A DNA stretch of 60,001 bases from Bacillus sp. AFS037270. Its GTDB lineage: Bacteria > Bacillota > Bacilli > Bacillales_B > DSM-18226. The notes under the pieces are model-generated. The model ran no database searches. It was not told where the DNA came from and was given only the letters and a program-made list of their open reading frames with translations. The DNA lies in NCBI RefSeq assembly GCF_002585305.1, contig NZ_NUNF01000065.1, forward strand, positions 17,858 to 77,858, given 5' to 3'. The position numbers and the translations under genes are program-made. Shown piece after piece: positions 17,707-26,004 of the stretch. Every line of letters begins with the position of its first letter. Position 1 is the first letter of the stretch.

Positions 17707-18510
17707 ATGTGGAAATGGGAAGCTGAAGGGGAGGCAAAAGCGGTAATTGTAATGGTGCATGGTGCTATGGAACATCATGGCCGTTACGGATGGCTGATTG
17801 AAATGTGGCGTTTAGCCGGTTTTCATGTCATCATGGGCGACCTTCCGGGGCAAGGGATGACGACAAGGTCCCGCCGCGGCCATATCGATTCCTTTGATGA
17901 GTACATTATGGAGGTAAAGGACTGGGTGCAGGCCGCCTATCAGTATAACCTCCCCGTGTTTCTATTAGGCCACAGCATGGGCGGATTGATATCCATTCGT
18001 TTATTGCAGGAAGAACAGTTGAATGTTGCCGGGGTAATCCTTTCTTCGCCATGTTTGGGACTGGTTCAAGCTCCATCTAAGTTTTTGAACGCCTTATCAC
18101 ATATATTAAATGTAGTGTATCCATCCCTTCGAATGAATTCTGGCTTGTCGGTGCAAATGGCCACCAGAAACGATGATGTCCGCGAAGCGGATGCTAATGA
18201 TACACTTTACGTGACAAAGATCTCGATTCGCTGGTATCGTGAACTTGTAGGTGCTATAAAAGAAGCATTCGAAAATTTGGAAGATACACAGGATCTCCCA
18301 ATGCTCGTCATGCAGGGCGGAGACGATAAAATTGTCAATAAAGCCACGGTAAAGCAATGGTTTAATCATGTTCCGTTATCAGAGAAAAGGTTTAAGGAGT
18401 GGCCCAAGTGCTACCATGAAATTTTTAATGAACCGGAGCGGGATGAAGTATTTGAATATGCGAAGGATTTTGTTAATAGTCAATTAAAAGCAATTGGGTA
18501 TATTGTATAG
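17707..18510 (+). CDS. Alpha/beta hydrolase, lysophospholipase-like (YtpA)
   Basis: This 267-residue serine hydrolase has the nucleophile motif GHSMGG (about residue 94), an acid in GGDDKIVN and the His in KCYHEIFNEPE, as in monoacylglycerol lipases. B. subtilis YtpA is a lysophospholipase linked to the antibiotic lipid bacilysocin; that role is inferred by synteny. It sits 17 bp before the terpene synthase ytpB and is probably co-transcribed. The start ATG follows a CTAGGGGGACG ribosome site. Confidence 0.85.
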   Translation: MWKWEAEGEAKAVIVMVHGAMEHHGRYGWLIEMWRLAGFHVIMGDLPGQGMTTRSRRGHIDSFDEYIMEVKDWVQAAYQYNLPVFLLGHSMGGLISIRLLQEEQLNVAGVILSSPCLGLVQAPSKFLNALSHILNVVYPSLRMNSGLSVQMATRNDDVREADANDTLYVTKISIRWYRELVGAIKEAFENLEDTQDLPMLVMQGGDDKIVNKATVKQWFNHVPLSEKRFKEWPKCYHEIFNEPERDEVFEYAKDFVNSQLKAIGYIV

Positions 18511-18527
18511 AAAGGTAGATGTTTTCC

Positions 18528-19610
18528 ATGATGCCAATCACCCTTATGTCTAGGGTCTATCGCAAAATCATTCCTGCAGTCCATCAAGAATTGGCTTATT
18601 GGAAAAGCCGGGCTGAGAAAATTCCCAATCAGGAATTAAGAAATCAGGCGCTTGCTAGTATCGAACATAAAACCTTCCATTGTGAAGGAGGGGGAGTTCT
18701 TGCTCTAACAGCCAAAGAAGACTATCAAAAAGCTGTAAAATTTATCGTAGCTTATCAAACAATCAGTGATTATTTGGATAATCTTTGTGATCGGAGCACC
18801 TCACTAGATCCTGCCGATTTTACAGCTCTCCATGAGTCTATGTCTGATGCGCTTAAGCTGCAGGTAGAAGAGAAAAATTATTATCGTCTTAGGGACGACC
18901 AGGATGACGATGGATATTTACATGATTTATCCGAGACTTGCCGCTCCGTCTTGAGAGAGTTAGATCACTATGATTTAATCAAGGATTATCTTCAAGAGCT
19001 TTGCCGATATTATTGTGATTTGCAAGTAAATAAGCATGTGGTAAAAGAGGAACGGGTACCGCGTTTAAAAAATTGGTTTAACTATTATCAAGACAAGCTG
19101 CCTGAGATGGAATGGTATGAATTCTCCGCTTGTTCCGGTTCAACATTGGGGATCTTTTGTTTAGTATCGTATGCGATGCGGGAAGATTTTCAATTAGAGG
19201 ATGCAAGAAATATTCGTAAGGGTTACTTTCCCTATATACAGGGGTTACATATACTTTTGGATTATTTTATTGATCAAGAGGAAGACATTATTGGCGGGGA
19301 CTTGAATTTCTGCACTTATTATAATAGTGAAGAGACTCTTTTTAAACGATTAAAACATTTCGTTAATGAAGCCGACCGCCATACAGAATTCCTGCCCCAT
19401 AAGAAGTTCCACCAACTGATTAATCGCGGTTTGTTAGGGATTTATTTATCAGATGCAAAGGTTCGTAAACAGAAAAATGTCCGTAAACTGGCAAGAGGAA
19501 TTATAAAATCCGGCGGGTGGATTAGTTATTTCTTTTATTTTAATGGACTTGCTTATCGCTCCCTGCAAAAATCAATACCAGCAATTGTAACAAGATCTTT
19601 TACCAAATAA
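18528..19610 (+). CDS. ytpB: Tetraprenyl-beta-curcumene synthase (YtpB)
   Basis: This protein of about 360 residues belongs to the DUF2600 family, which in Bacillus cyclises tetraprenyl diphosphate to the C35 terpene tetraprenyl-beta-curcumene. The Asp-rich segment ISDYLDNLCD (about residue 80) is the likely diphosphate and magnesium site. ATG 18528 suits the AAAGGTAG site better than the in-frame ATG 18519, which is only two bases from it. The protein has no signal peptide. Downstream squalene-hopene-type cyclase is not in the window. Confidence 0.88.
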   Translation: MMPITLMSRVYRKIIPAVHQELAYWKSRAEKIPNQELRNQALASIEHKTFHCEGGGVLALTAKEDYQKAVKFIVAYQTISDYLDNLCDRSTSLDPADFTALHESMSDALKLQVEEKNYYRLRDDQDDDGYLHDLSETCRSVLRELDHYDLIKDYLQELCRYYCDLQVNKHVVKEERVPRLKNWFNYYQDKLPEMEWYEFSACSGSTLGIFCLVSYAMREDFQLEDARNIRKGYFPYIQGLHILLDYFIDQEEDIIGGDLNFCTYYNSEETLFKRLKHFVNEADRHTEFLPHKKFHQLINRGLLGIYLSDAKVRKQKNVRKLARGIIKSGGWISYFFYFNGLAYRSLQKSIPAIVTRSFTK

Positions 19611-19633
19611 AACCAGGCGAGAAAGCCTGGTTT
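19610..19633. terminator. Bidirectional terminator ytpB/mnmM
   Basis: The perfect 9-bp stem AAACCAGGC/GCCTGGTTT with a 6-base loop overlaps the stops of both convergent genes. Confidence 0.9.
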
Positions 19634-20204
19634 ATCTTTTTTCGATTGCGATAATAAATGGCGGGTTATTTTGTTGATTAATATATTGATACTGAAGAAC
19701 ATGGGCTGTTTTTTGATCGAGCTTTTGACAATAGTGCAATAAATCATCACGTTCAACTGCGCCTTGTTCATGCCCATGATAAATCACAAGGACGATGATT
19801 CCTTCTGGTGCCATGATCTCCAATAACTGCTCTATCGCAGTTATGGTTGTCTCAGAATGGGTGACAATATTCTTGTCACCGCCAGGCAAATAGCCTAGAT
19901 TAAATATTGCTCCTGTTATTTTTCCGTGCTCTTCAACGGGGATTTTTACAGAAACTTGTTCGTGGCCTGCATGAAAAATTGAGACTCTGTCTGTTAAATG
20001 ATGTTCGGTTAGGCGTTTTTTGGTAGCGTTAATCGCTTCTTGCTGGACATCAAACCCATAAACTTTACCAAGTTCTCCAACCAGCTCTGCTAAAAATAGG
20101 GTGTCATGTCCATTCCCTAAGGTGGCATCCACTACTATGTCACCCGGTTTGACGGCTTTTTTAAGTAAACTTTTGGCAAAAGGAAGAATGCGATCCATTT
20201 TCAT
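19632..20204 (-). CDS. mnmM: tRNA 5-(aminomethyl)-2-thiouridine methyltransferase (YtqB/MnmM)
   Basis: This 190-residue class I SAM-dependent methyltransferase has the cofactor loop VDATLGNGHDT (about residues 24-34) and the family segment FNLGYLPGGDK. YtqB of B. subtilis is the enzyme that completes the mnm5s2U34 modification of tRNAs, replacing MnmC of E. coli; the assignment rests on sequence recognition and synteny. Its start overlaps the upstream radical SAM gene by four bases, so the two are translationally coupled and probably act on the same modification. Confidence 0.86.
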   Translation of the reverse strand: MKMDRILPFAKSLLKKAVKPGDIVVDATLGNGHDTLFLAELVGELGKVYGFDVQQEAINATKKRLTEHHLTDRVSIFHAGHEQVSVKIPVEEHGKITGAIFNLGYLPGGDKNIVTHSETTITAIEQLLEIMAPEGIIVLVIYHGHEQGAVERDDLLHYCQKLDQKTAHVLQYQYINQQNNPPFIIAIEKR

Positions 20205-21166
20205 GATAGATTCCCCGGATTCTTTTGATATAACTTACCCTGGAAACTGTTCCTTCGTTTTAATTCAGCATCAATGGAATTTAGTACTTCCCATTTATTA
20301 ACACTCCACATAGGACCTACCATTAAATCAATCGGACCGTCCCCTGTTATCCGATGAACAATCATTTCCGGCGGTAAAATCTCCAACTGGTCGCATACTA
20401 AATTTACATAATCCTTTTGGGATAGAAATTCAAGCATTCCCTTTTCATATTGTTTAACCATTGGAGTGCCTTTTAATAAATGCAGCAAGTGAATTTTAAT
20501 TCCTTGTACATCTAATTTTGCCACTTCACGAGCTGTTTCCATCATCATGTCATTGGATTCCAGCGGCAGCCCATTAATAATATGAGAACAAATCCGGATA
20601 TCATGTTTTCGTAACTTGTTAACTCCCTCGATGTAACATTGAAAATCATGGGCACGGTTTATGAGTAAGGCAGTTCGCTCATGAACCGTCTGCAGCCCAA
20701 GTTCGACCCATAAGTACGTCCGTTGGTTCAATTCAGCTAAATATTCGACTACATCATCAGGAAGACAATCCGGACGAGTAGCGATGGATAAACCAACGAC
20801 ACCATCTTGTTTCAGGACAGTCTCGTATTTTTCCCGAAGTACCTCAACAGGTGCATGGGTATTGGTAAACGCCTGAAAATACGCCATATATTTGCCGTCT
20901 TTCCACTTAGTATGCATTTTTTGTTTAATTTCATTAAATTGTGTTTCCAATGTTTCGACCCTGTTACCAGCAAAATCCCCGGAACCTGCAGCACTGCAAA
21001 ATGTACAGCCGCCATGTGCGACCGTACCATCACGGTTCGGGCAGTCAAATCCACCGTCTAAGGCTACTTTAAACACCTTATGACCAAAATGGTTCCTTAG
21101 GTGGTAATTCCAAGTGTGGTATCGTTTATCGTCTGTTGCATAGTGAAAAGGTTTTGTCTGGATCAC
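20201..21166 (-). CDS. Radical SAM protein, TIGR01212 family (YtqA)
   Basis: This 321-residue protein has the iron-sulfur cysteines in CPNRDGTVAHGGCTFC, where a long gap precedes the CxxC pair, typical of this Elp3-like subfamily. The sequence continues with segments such as LGLQTVHERT and ICSHIINGLPLE, which form the radical SAM barrel. In B. subtilis YtqA has been linked to the same wobble-uridine modification route as YtqB; the four-base overlap with mnmM agrees. The start follows AAAGGAGGTTTTC. The exact reaction is not shown by the sequence. Confidence 0.85.
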   Translation of the reverse strand: MIQTKPFHYATDDKRYHTWNYHLRNHFGHKVFKVALDGGFDCPNRDGTVAHGGCTFCSAAGSGDFAGNRVETLETQFNEIKQKMHTKWKDGKYMAYFQAFTNTHAPVEVLREKYETVLKQDGVVGLSIATRPDCLPDDVVEYLAELNQRTYLWVELGLQTVHERTALLINRAHDFQCYIEGVNKLRKHDIRICSHIINGLPLESNDMMMETAREVAKLDVQGIKIHLLHLLKGTPMVKQYEKGMLEFLSQKDYVNLVCDQLEILPPEMIVHRITGDGPIDLMVGPMWSVNKWEVLNSIDAELKRRNSFQGKLYQKNPGNLS

Positions 21167-21351
21167 TTAGAAAACCTCCTTTTTTAAGATTGCATAACCT
21201 CAATTTTATCATGAAGTAACCCTTTATCCAATTGCAATTGTCACAAGCATTCTTGGTAATAATTATCCACCAATCCTGAGTTATAGGAATAGAAATGGAG
21301 AACAAAATAAGAAATGAAGCGTGCGCTTCATAACATGAGGGGGGTTCTTAG

Positions 21352-21615
21352 ATGGCTACTCGCGACTCAATGGATAATTTAATGCAGCAAGTTGAGGACA
21401 CAATCCGCTATGCTGAAGAGCAATATAAGCAAAGCAGCCTTCAAGAGCAGTATAATGACGATGGTTATACGAATGCGCTGCAACAGCTTGAGCAAACCTA
21501 TCAGGATATTTGTAAGTTGGCCCATAGTGCGAACCCGCAGCAGCGGGAACAACTCCATCGAATGAGACTTCAGATACAGCAGCTTCAAAATTCCATGATT
21601 ATTGAAGTACATTAA
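21352..21615 (+). CDS. DUF2524 family protein YtzC
   Basis: This 87-residue Gln- and Glu-rich protein is almost entirely helical by composition and likely forms a coiled coil (LEQTYQDICKLAHSANPQQR). It has a strong ribosome site, GAGGGGGGTTC. Synteny beside ytqA matches B. subtilis YtzC. A second short ORF follows 15 bp downstream. The function is unknown. Confidence 0.85.
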   Translation: MATRDSMDNLMQQVEDTIRYAEEQYKQSSLQEQYNDDGYTNALQQLEQTYQDICKLAHSANPQQREQLHRMRLQIQQLQNSMIIEVH

Positions 21616-21630
21616 GAGGAGGAGAATTTT

Positions 21631-21810
21631 TTGAAGAAACGTTCGAAGAAGAATAATCCCGAACAAAAAACCCGTAATAGTGTCAATAATCAAGACCTTG
21701 AACTCGGTCAGGACCGTGACTTAATAAAAGAAGCAAAAAAGAAATACGAGAAAACTGGCGGACAGCCCGTTAAATCCAAAATGCATCAAGAACCAGAACA
21801 ATCTTCATAA
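21631..21810 (+). CDS. Small basic hydrophilic protein downstream of ytzC
   Basis: This 59-residue protein starts at TTG 21631, which follows AGGAGGAG at good spacing. It begins MKKRSKKNNPEQKTRNS and includes DRDLIKEAKKKYEKTGGQP. It has no Cys, no hydrophobic segment and very high charge, similar in character to small spore or nucleic-acid-binding proteins, but no family was recognised with certainty. It is likely co-transcribed with ytzC and is followed by a terminator. Confidence 0.7.
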   Translation: MKKRSKKNNPEQKTRNSVNNQDLELGQDRDLIKEAKKKYEKTGGQPVKSKMHQEPEQSS

Positions 21811-21816
21811 GATATG

Positions 21817-21851
21817 AAAAGGATCTCTCACTTTGTGGAGAGGTCTTTTTT
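21817..21851 (+). terminator. Terminator after the ytzC unit
   Basis: An imperfect stem GGATCTCTCAC/GTGGAGAGGTC is followed by six T. Confidence 0.75.
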
Positions 21852-22034
21852 GTATTTATCTGTCGCGGCAATAGATTTTGTTAGTGTTCGGGGGTTATGA
21901 ATCGCTCTTATCTTTCGAAAAAGCAGAATTTTTAATAAAAAAAAGAGTAAAACGAAAAAGATTGCACCCATCCTGTTAATGGAATACAATGTATCTTTGG
22001 AAAATGAAATGTTTATCGTAAAGGAGCGTTTTTC

Positions 22035-23219
22035 ATGCCACGTGCCTTATGGCTATTAATTATTGGGATGGCAGTGAATGTAATTGGCTCTTCTTTTTTA
22101 TGGCCTTTAAATACAATCTATATTCACGATCATTTGGGAAAATCTTTATCTGTTGCGGGTATTGTTCTGATGCTTAATTCTGGAGCAAATGTAATCGGTA
22201 ACCTGTATGGCGGTCATTTGTTTGATAAAATGGGCGGCTATAAATCTATCATTCTGGGAATTGGAATCTCCTTATTAGCCCTTATCGGGTTATCCATCTG
22301 GCATAACTGGCCTCAATACGTCGTTTTCTTAACCATCGTGGGTTTTGGAACAGGAATTATTTTTCCTGCAATGTATGCGATGGCTGGTTCCGTATGGAAA
22401 GAGGGAGGCCGTAAATCTTTCAATGCTCTTTATGTGGCTCAAAATGTGGGGGTTGCTGTTGGGGCTTCATTAGGTGGAATTGTAGCAGATTATTCCTTTC
22501 AACTCATTTTTCTAGCAAACACGATTATGTATGTTATCTTTTTATTGATTGCTGTCTTTGGATATAAAGGGATTTCTGTAAAACCAGCACATGAAGAACA
22601 CAAGGAAGTAAATGTAAAAGCAGTTAGCAGAATGAATCTCCAGGCATTAATGATTCTGTGTTTAGGTTATTTGCTTTGCTGGGTTTCCTACAGTCAATGG
22701 ATCACAACGATTGCTTCTTATACACAGGAAATCAATATCACACTCACCCAATATAGTTTATTATGGACCATTAACGGTGCGATTATCGTTCTGGGGCAAC
22801 CGCTTTTAAACGGGATCCTCAAAGCACTTAACTCATCATTAAAACTACAAGTTCTGATCGGTATTGGGATCTTTATTATTTCGTTTATCGTCGCAGGGAA
22901 GGCCAGTACTTTATCAGGCTTTTTAGCCGCTATGGTTATTTTAACGATCGGTGAGATGTTCATTTGGCCGGCAGTTCCAACGGTTGCTTTTGCGTTAGCG
23001 CCAAAAGGCCGAGAAGGTTATTATCAAGGAATCGTGAACAGTACGGCCACTGGCGGAAGGATGATTGGTCCAGTGCTTGGCGGATTACTGGTCGACCACT
23101 ATAATATGTCCACTTTATTTACTGTATTAATCTTGTTATTTATAATCGCGATCGGCACAACCTTAGTTTATGACCGAGGTTTGCAGCCTAAAGAGAAAAT
23201 TACCGCAAAAACAATATAA
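22035..23219 (+). CDS. MFS transporter (YttB-like)
   Basis: This 394-residue membrane protein has about twelve hydrophobic segments. The motif GGHLFDKMGGYKSI between segments 2 and 3 is the major facilitator signature, and PAMYAMAGSVWKEGGRKSFNAL resembles multidrug exporters. Position and sequence suggest B. subtilis YttB. The ATG follows TAAAGGAGCG. The substrate is not evident. It is a single-gene unit with its own terminator. Confidence 0.85.
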   Translation: MPRALWLLIIGMAVNVIGSSFLWPLNTIYIHDHLGKSLSVAGIVLMLNSGANVIGNLYGGHLFDKMGGYKSIILGIGISLLALIGLSIWHNWPQYVVFLTIVGFGTGIIFPAMYAMAGSVWKEGGRKSFNALYVAQNVGVAVGASLGGIVADYSFQLIFLANTIMYVIFLLIAVFGYKGISVKPAHEEHKEVNVKAVSRMNLQALMILCLGYLLCWVSYSQWITTIASYTQEINITLTQYSLLWTINGAIIVLGQPLLNGILKALNSSLKLQVLIGIGIFIISFIVAGKASTLSGFLAAMVILTIGEMFIWPAVPTVAFALAPKGREGYYQGIVNSTATGGRMIGPVLGGLLVDHYNMSTLFTVLILLFIIAIGTTLVYDRGLQPKEKITAKTI

Positions 23220-23226
23220 GTTTAGT

Positions 23227-23256
23227 AAACCACAGTCAAAGATAACTGTGGTTTTT
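23227..23256 (+). terminator. MFS gene terminator
   Basis: The perfect stem AAACCACAGT/ACTGTGGTTT with an 8-base loop ends in a T-run. Confidence 0.93.
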
Positions 23257-23364
23257 CTTTTAAACATAACTTTCTAGTATGTTTAAATGATCTCCTGTCT
23301 CATTTTTTGTTATAGTAATTCTATAGAATTGTAGTTCCTGAGAAGGATGAAAGTGGGGGATGAT

Positions 23365-25143
23365 ATGCTTACCTTAATTCCTCTCATGCTAGAGCGGGTT
23401 GGTATTTTAATTATTGTTGCTTTTATATTATCAAGAATGAAATCGTTTCGGCAGGTAATCCATAATGAGCGGGGGATAGCAGCAAAAGTAACCATAATTG
23501 CTATATTTGGTGCCTTCGGGATCATCAGCAATTATACCGGTGTAGAAATAGGTCATGGGATGGTTATGTCACAAGACTGGCTGACAGACGTTGATACTGC
23601 CGGTGCTATTGCGAACACAAGGATTATGGGTGTGGTGATTGGCGGTTTGCTTGGCGGGCCGATGATTGGTATCGGAGTAGGCTTAATTGCTGGATTGCAC
23701 CGATTATCGCTTGGAGGATTTACCGCGGTTGCCTGTGCTGTATCGACCATTTTTGCAGGAGTCGTAACTGGATTTTTAAGTAAGCGTTTTAAAATAGAGG
23801 AAAGAGGCTCTACCCCGAAAGCCGTTATCATGGGGATTTTGATGGAATGTCTCCAGATGGGAATTATTCTTTTATTAGCAAAACCCTTTGATGAAGCACT
23901 TAACCTGGTAAAGCTAATTGCCTTTCCAATGATTGCAATTAATGGTTTTGGGACACTTTTATTTTTACTTATTATTCAGGATATTTTTCATGAACAGGAA
24001 CGAACACGGGCACTACAGACACATAAAGCTTTATATATTGCCAATCAAACGCTGCCATTTTTTCGCCAGGGCTTGAATAAGGATTCTTGTACAAAAGCGG
24101 CGGAGATTATTTTGAAATGGACGGGGGCAGATGCCATCGCCATCACAAATCAACAGCAAGTATTAGCCCATGTTGGAGCTGCTTCCGATCACCATCTTCC
24201 GTCCGGAATGATGGCCACCGAATTAACCAAAAAGGTGTTGGATCAAGGCAGAATTATTATTGCAAAATCAGCCAAAGAAATTCAATGCTTTAACCCGAAT
24301 TGCCCATTAGAAGCGGCCATTGTGTTACCTCTTAAGGTAGATGATAAAACGGTCGGAACCTTGAAGCTTTATTTTACTAATTCTAGCAAACTAGATAGGG
24401 TAGAGCAGGAACTTGCAGAAGGTTTAGGGAAATTATTCTCTGGTCAGCTTGAAATGGCTGAATTAGAACGGCAGAGGCGCTTATTAAAAGATGCTGAAAT
24501 AAAAGCACTGCAAGCCCAAGTGCACCCTCATTTTTTGTTTAATGCGATTAATACCATTTCAAGCCTTGTCCGAAAAGATGCAGACCAAGCAAGAAAGCTA
24601 TTAATACAGTTAAGTGTTTTCTTTCGCAGTAATCTCCAAGGTGCACGTCAAATGTTGATTCCGCTTGAAAAAGAGCTTGAGCATGTCGAGGCCTATTTGT
24701 CGATTGAACAAGCAAGATTCCCTGACCGTTATAGTGTGCAAGTAGAAATTGATCCATCATTAGAAGAGGTCTTAATACCACCATTTACTTTGCAGCCGCT
24801 GGTGGAAAATGCGATTCGTTATGCCTTTTCAAAAAACAAAACGGGAACTGTTCGAGTACGGGCCTTTCAAGCTGAGGGGAGAATGGTTCTTGTTACAGAA
24901 GATGATGGAAAAGGGATCACAGAGGAGAAACTTGCAGTACTAGGAAATGAAACAGTTGATTCAGCCGATGGAACAGGTACCGCCTTATGGAATATTAAGA
25001 AAAGGATTGAAGAACTTTATGGGCCGGATGCATCGTTACAGATTGATAGTATACTAGATAAGGGAACGAAAGTTGTGATTAAATTGCCATTAACAGGGCA
25101 AAGGTGGGGGGAAGAAAGTGTTAAAAGCCTTTATCGTGGATGA
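23365..25143 (+). CDS. lytS: LytS-family sensor histidine kinase
   Basis: This 592-residue kinase has an N-terminal 5TM-LYT receptor of about five to six membrane spans (residues 1-200), a GAF-like domain, and a C-terminal His-kinase core with the phosphorylated His in VHPHFLFNAI and the ATPase N-box VENAIRYA. ATG 23365 follows GTGGGGGA; an in-frame ATG at 23347 abuts its own AGAAGG and is less likely. It overlaps lytT by 26 bases. In Bacillus and E. coli, LytS-type kinases of this kind sense pyruvate, which fits the cstA gene downstream. Confidence 0.9.
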   Translation: MLTLIPLMLERVGILIIVAFILSRMKSFRQVIHNERGIAAKVTIIAIFGAFGIISNYTGVEIGHGMVMSQDWLTDVDTAGAIANTRIMGVVIGGLLGGPMIGIGVGLIAGLHRLSLGGFTAVACAVSTIFAGVVTGFLSKRFKIEERGSTPKAVIMGILMECLQMGIILLLAKPFDEALNLVKLIAFPMIAINGFGTLLFLLIIQDIFHEQERTRALQTHKALYIANQTLPFFRQGLNKDSCTKAAEIILKWTGADAIAITNQQQVLAHVGAASDHHLPSGMMATELTKKVLDQGRIIIAKSAKEIQCFNPNCPLEAAIVLPLKVDDKTVGTLKLYFTNSSKLDRVEQELAEGLGKLFSGQLEMAELERQRRLLKDAEIKALQAQVHPHFLFNAINTISSLVRKDADQARKLLIQLSVFFRSNLQGARQMLIPLEKELEHVEAYLSIEQARFPDRYSVQVEIDPSLEEVLIPPFTLQPLVENAIRYAFSKNKTGTVRVRAFQAEGRMVLVTEDDGKGITEEKLAVLGNETVDSADGTGTALWNIKKRIEELYGPDASLQIDSILDKGTKVVIKLPLTGQRWGEESVKSLYRG

Positions 25144-25864
25144 TGAACCGCTTGCGAGAGACGAGCTTTCCTATTTGCTCAAACGCAGTAAGCAGGTTGA
25201 AGTAGCAGGAGAAGCTGATTGTGTCGAAGCAGCACTCGAGAAATTGAAAAACTTAGATATTGATGTCATCTTTTTAGATATCCAGCTTGCAGATGAAAGT
25301 GGAATTGAAATAGCCAGTATATTAAATCAGTTAGACTATCCGCCTTTGATCGTGTTTGCTACGGCATTTGATGAATATGCGCTTAAAGCTTTTGAACTCA
25401 ATGCTGTTGATTATCTATTAAAACCAATGGATGAAAAAAGAATCCAGAAAACGATTGATAAGCTTTATAAGCTGGTGGGCAGTAGTGAACAGAATATACC
25501 TCTTTCATCTAAACCGCATTCGTTTCAAAATGAGCGTTTTGAAAAACTAGCAGTTTCAATTGATGGAAAAATCGTTTTACTTCATATAAATGACATTGTC
25601 TATATTGGCACTCAGGACGGAAAAACCGTTGTAGCTACAGAAAAGCAAAAATTGTGGGTTAATGAACCATTGGTAACATTTGAACGAAAATTACATAATA
25701 CGTCTATTATTCGCGTTCATCGTGCTTTTTTAGTAAATATTGATACCATCATCGAGATTGAACCATGGTTTAATTCTACCTACAATTTAATTATGAAATC
25801 CGGCGATAAGGTTCCAGTCAGCAGAACCTATACAAAAGAACTGAAACAGCTGCTTGGAATTTGA
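25118..25864 (+). CDS. lytT: LytTR-type response regulator
   Basis: This 248-residue regulator has a receiver domain (acidic pair DDE at residues 8-10 and phospho-Asp in VIFLDIQLAD, about residue 54) and a C-terminal LytTR DNA-binding domain (residues 140-245, with SIIRVHRAFLVNI). GTG 25118 follows AGGTGGGGGG and lies inside the end of lytS, so the pair is coupled. It probably activates the adjacent cstA, as BtsR does for a CstA-family pyruvate transporter in E. coli; this target is inferred. Confidence 0.9.
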   Translation: MLKAFIVDDEPLARDELSYLLKRSKQVEVAGEADCVEAALEKLKNLDIDVIFLDIQLADESGIEIASILNQLDYPPLIVFATAFDEYALKAFELNAVDYLLKPMDEKRIQKTIDKLYKLVGSSEQNIPLSSKPHSFQNERFEKLAVSIDGKIVLLHINDIVYIGTQDGKTVVATEKQKLWVNEPLVTFERKLHNTSIIRVHRAFLVNIDTIIEIEPWFNSTYNLIMKSGDKVPVSRTYTKELKQLLGI

Positions 25865-25940
25865 CAGCTGTTTTTTTGTATTTCAATTCGGAATTTATGT
25901 CTTTCATCCCTAGATTGCCGCAACTTATCTTGAAAAACAC

Positions 25941-25955
25941 ATGTTATCGTTTTCA
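25941..25955 (+). promoter_or_regulatory. Candidate cre (CcpA) site before cstA
   Basis: ATGTTATCGTTTTCA matches 13 of 15 positions of the cre consensus WTGNAARCGNWWWCA, including the CG core and the right half. It lies 50 bp before the cstA start, close to a possible -10 at 25961 (TATGAT), where CcpA binding would repress. Confidence 0.6.
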
Positions 25956-26004
25956 TTTAATATGATTAAGATAAGCTATTAATTTAGGGGGAGGATGAAA
26001 TAAA

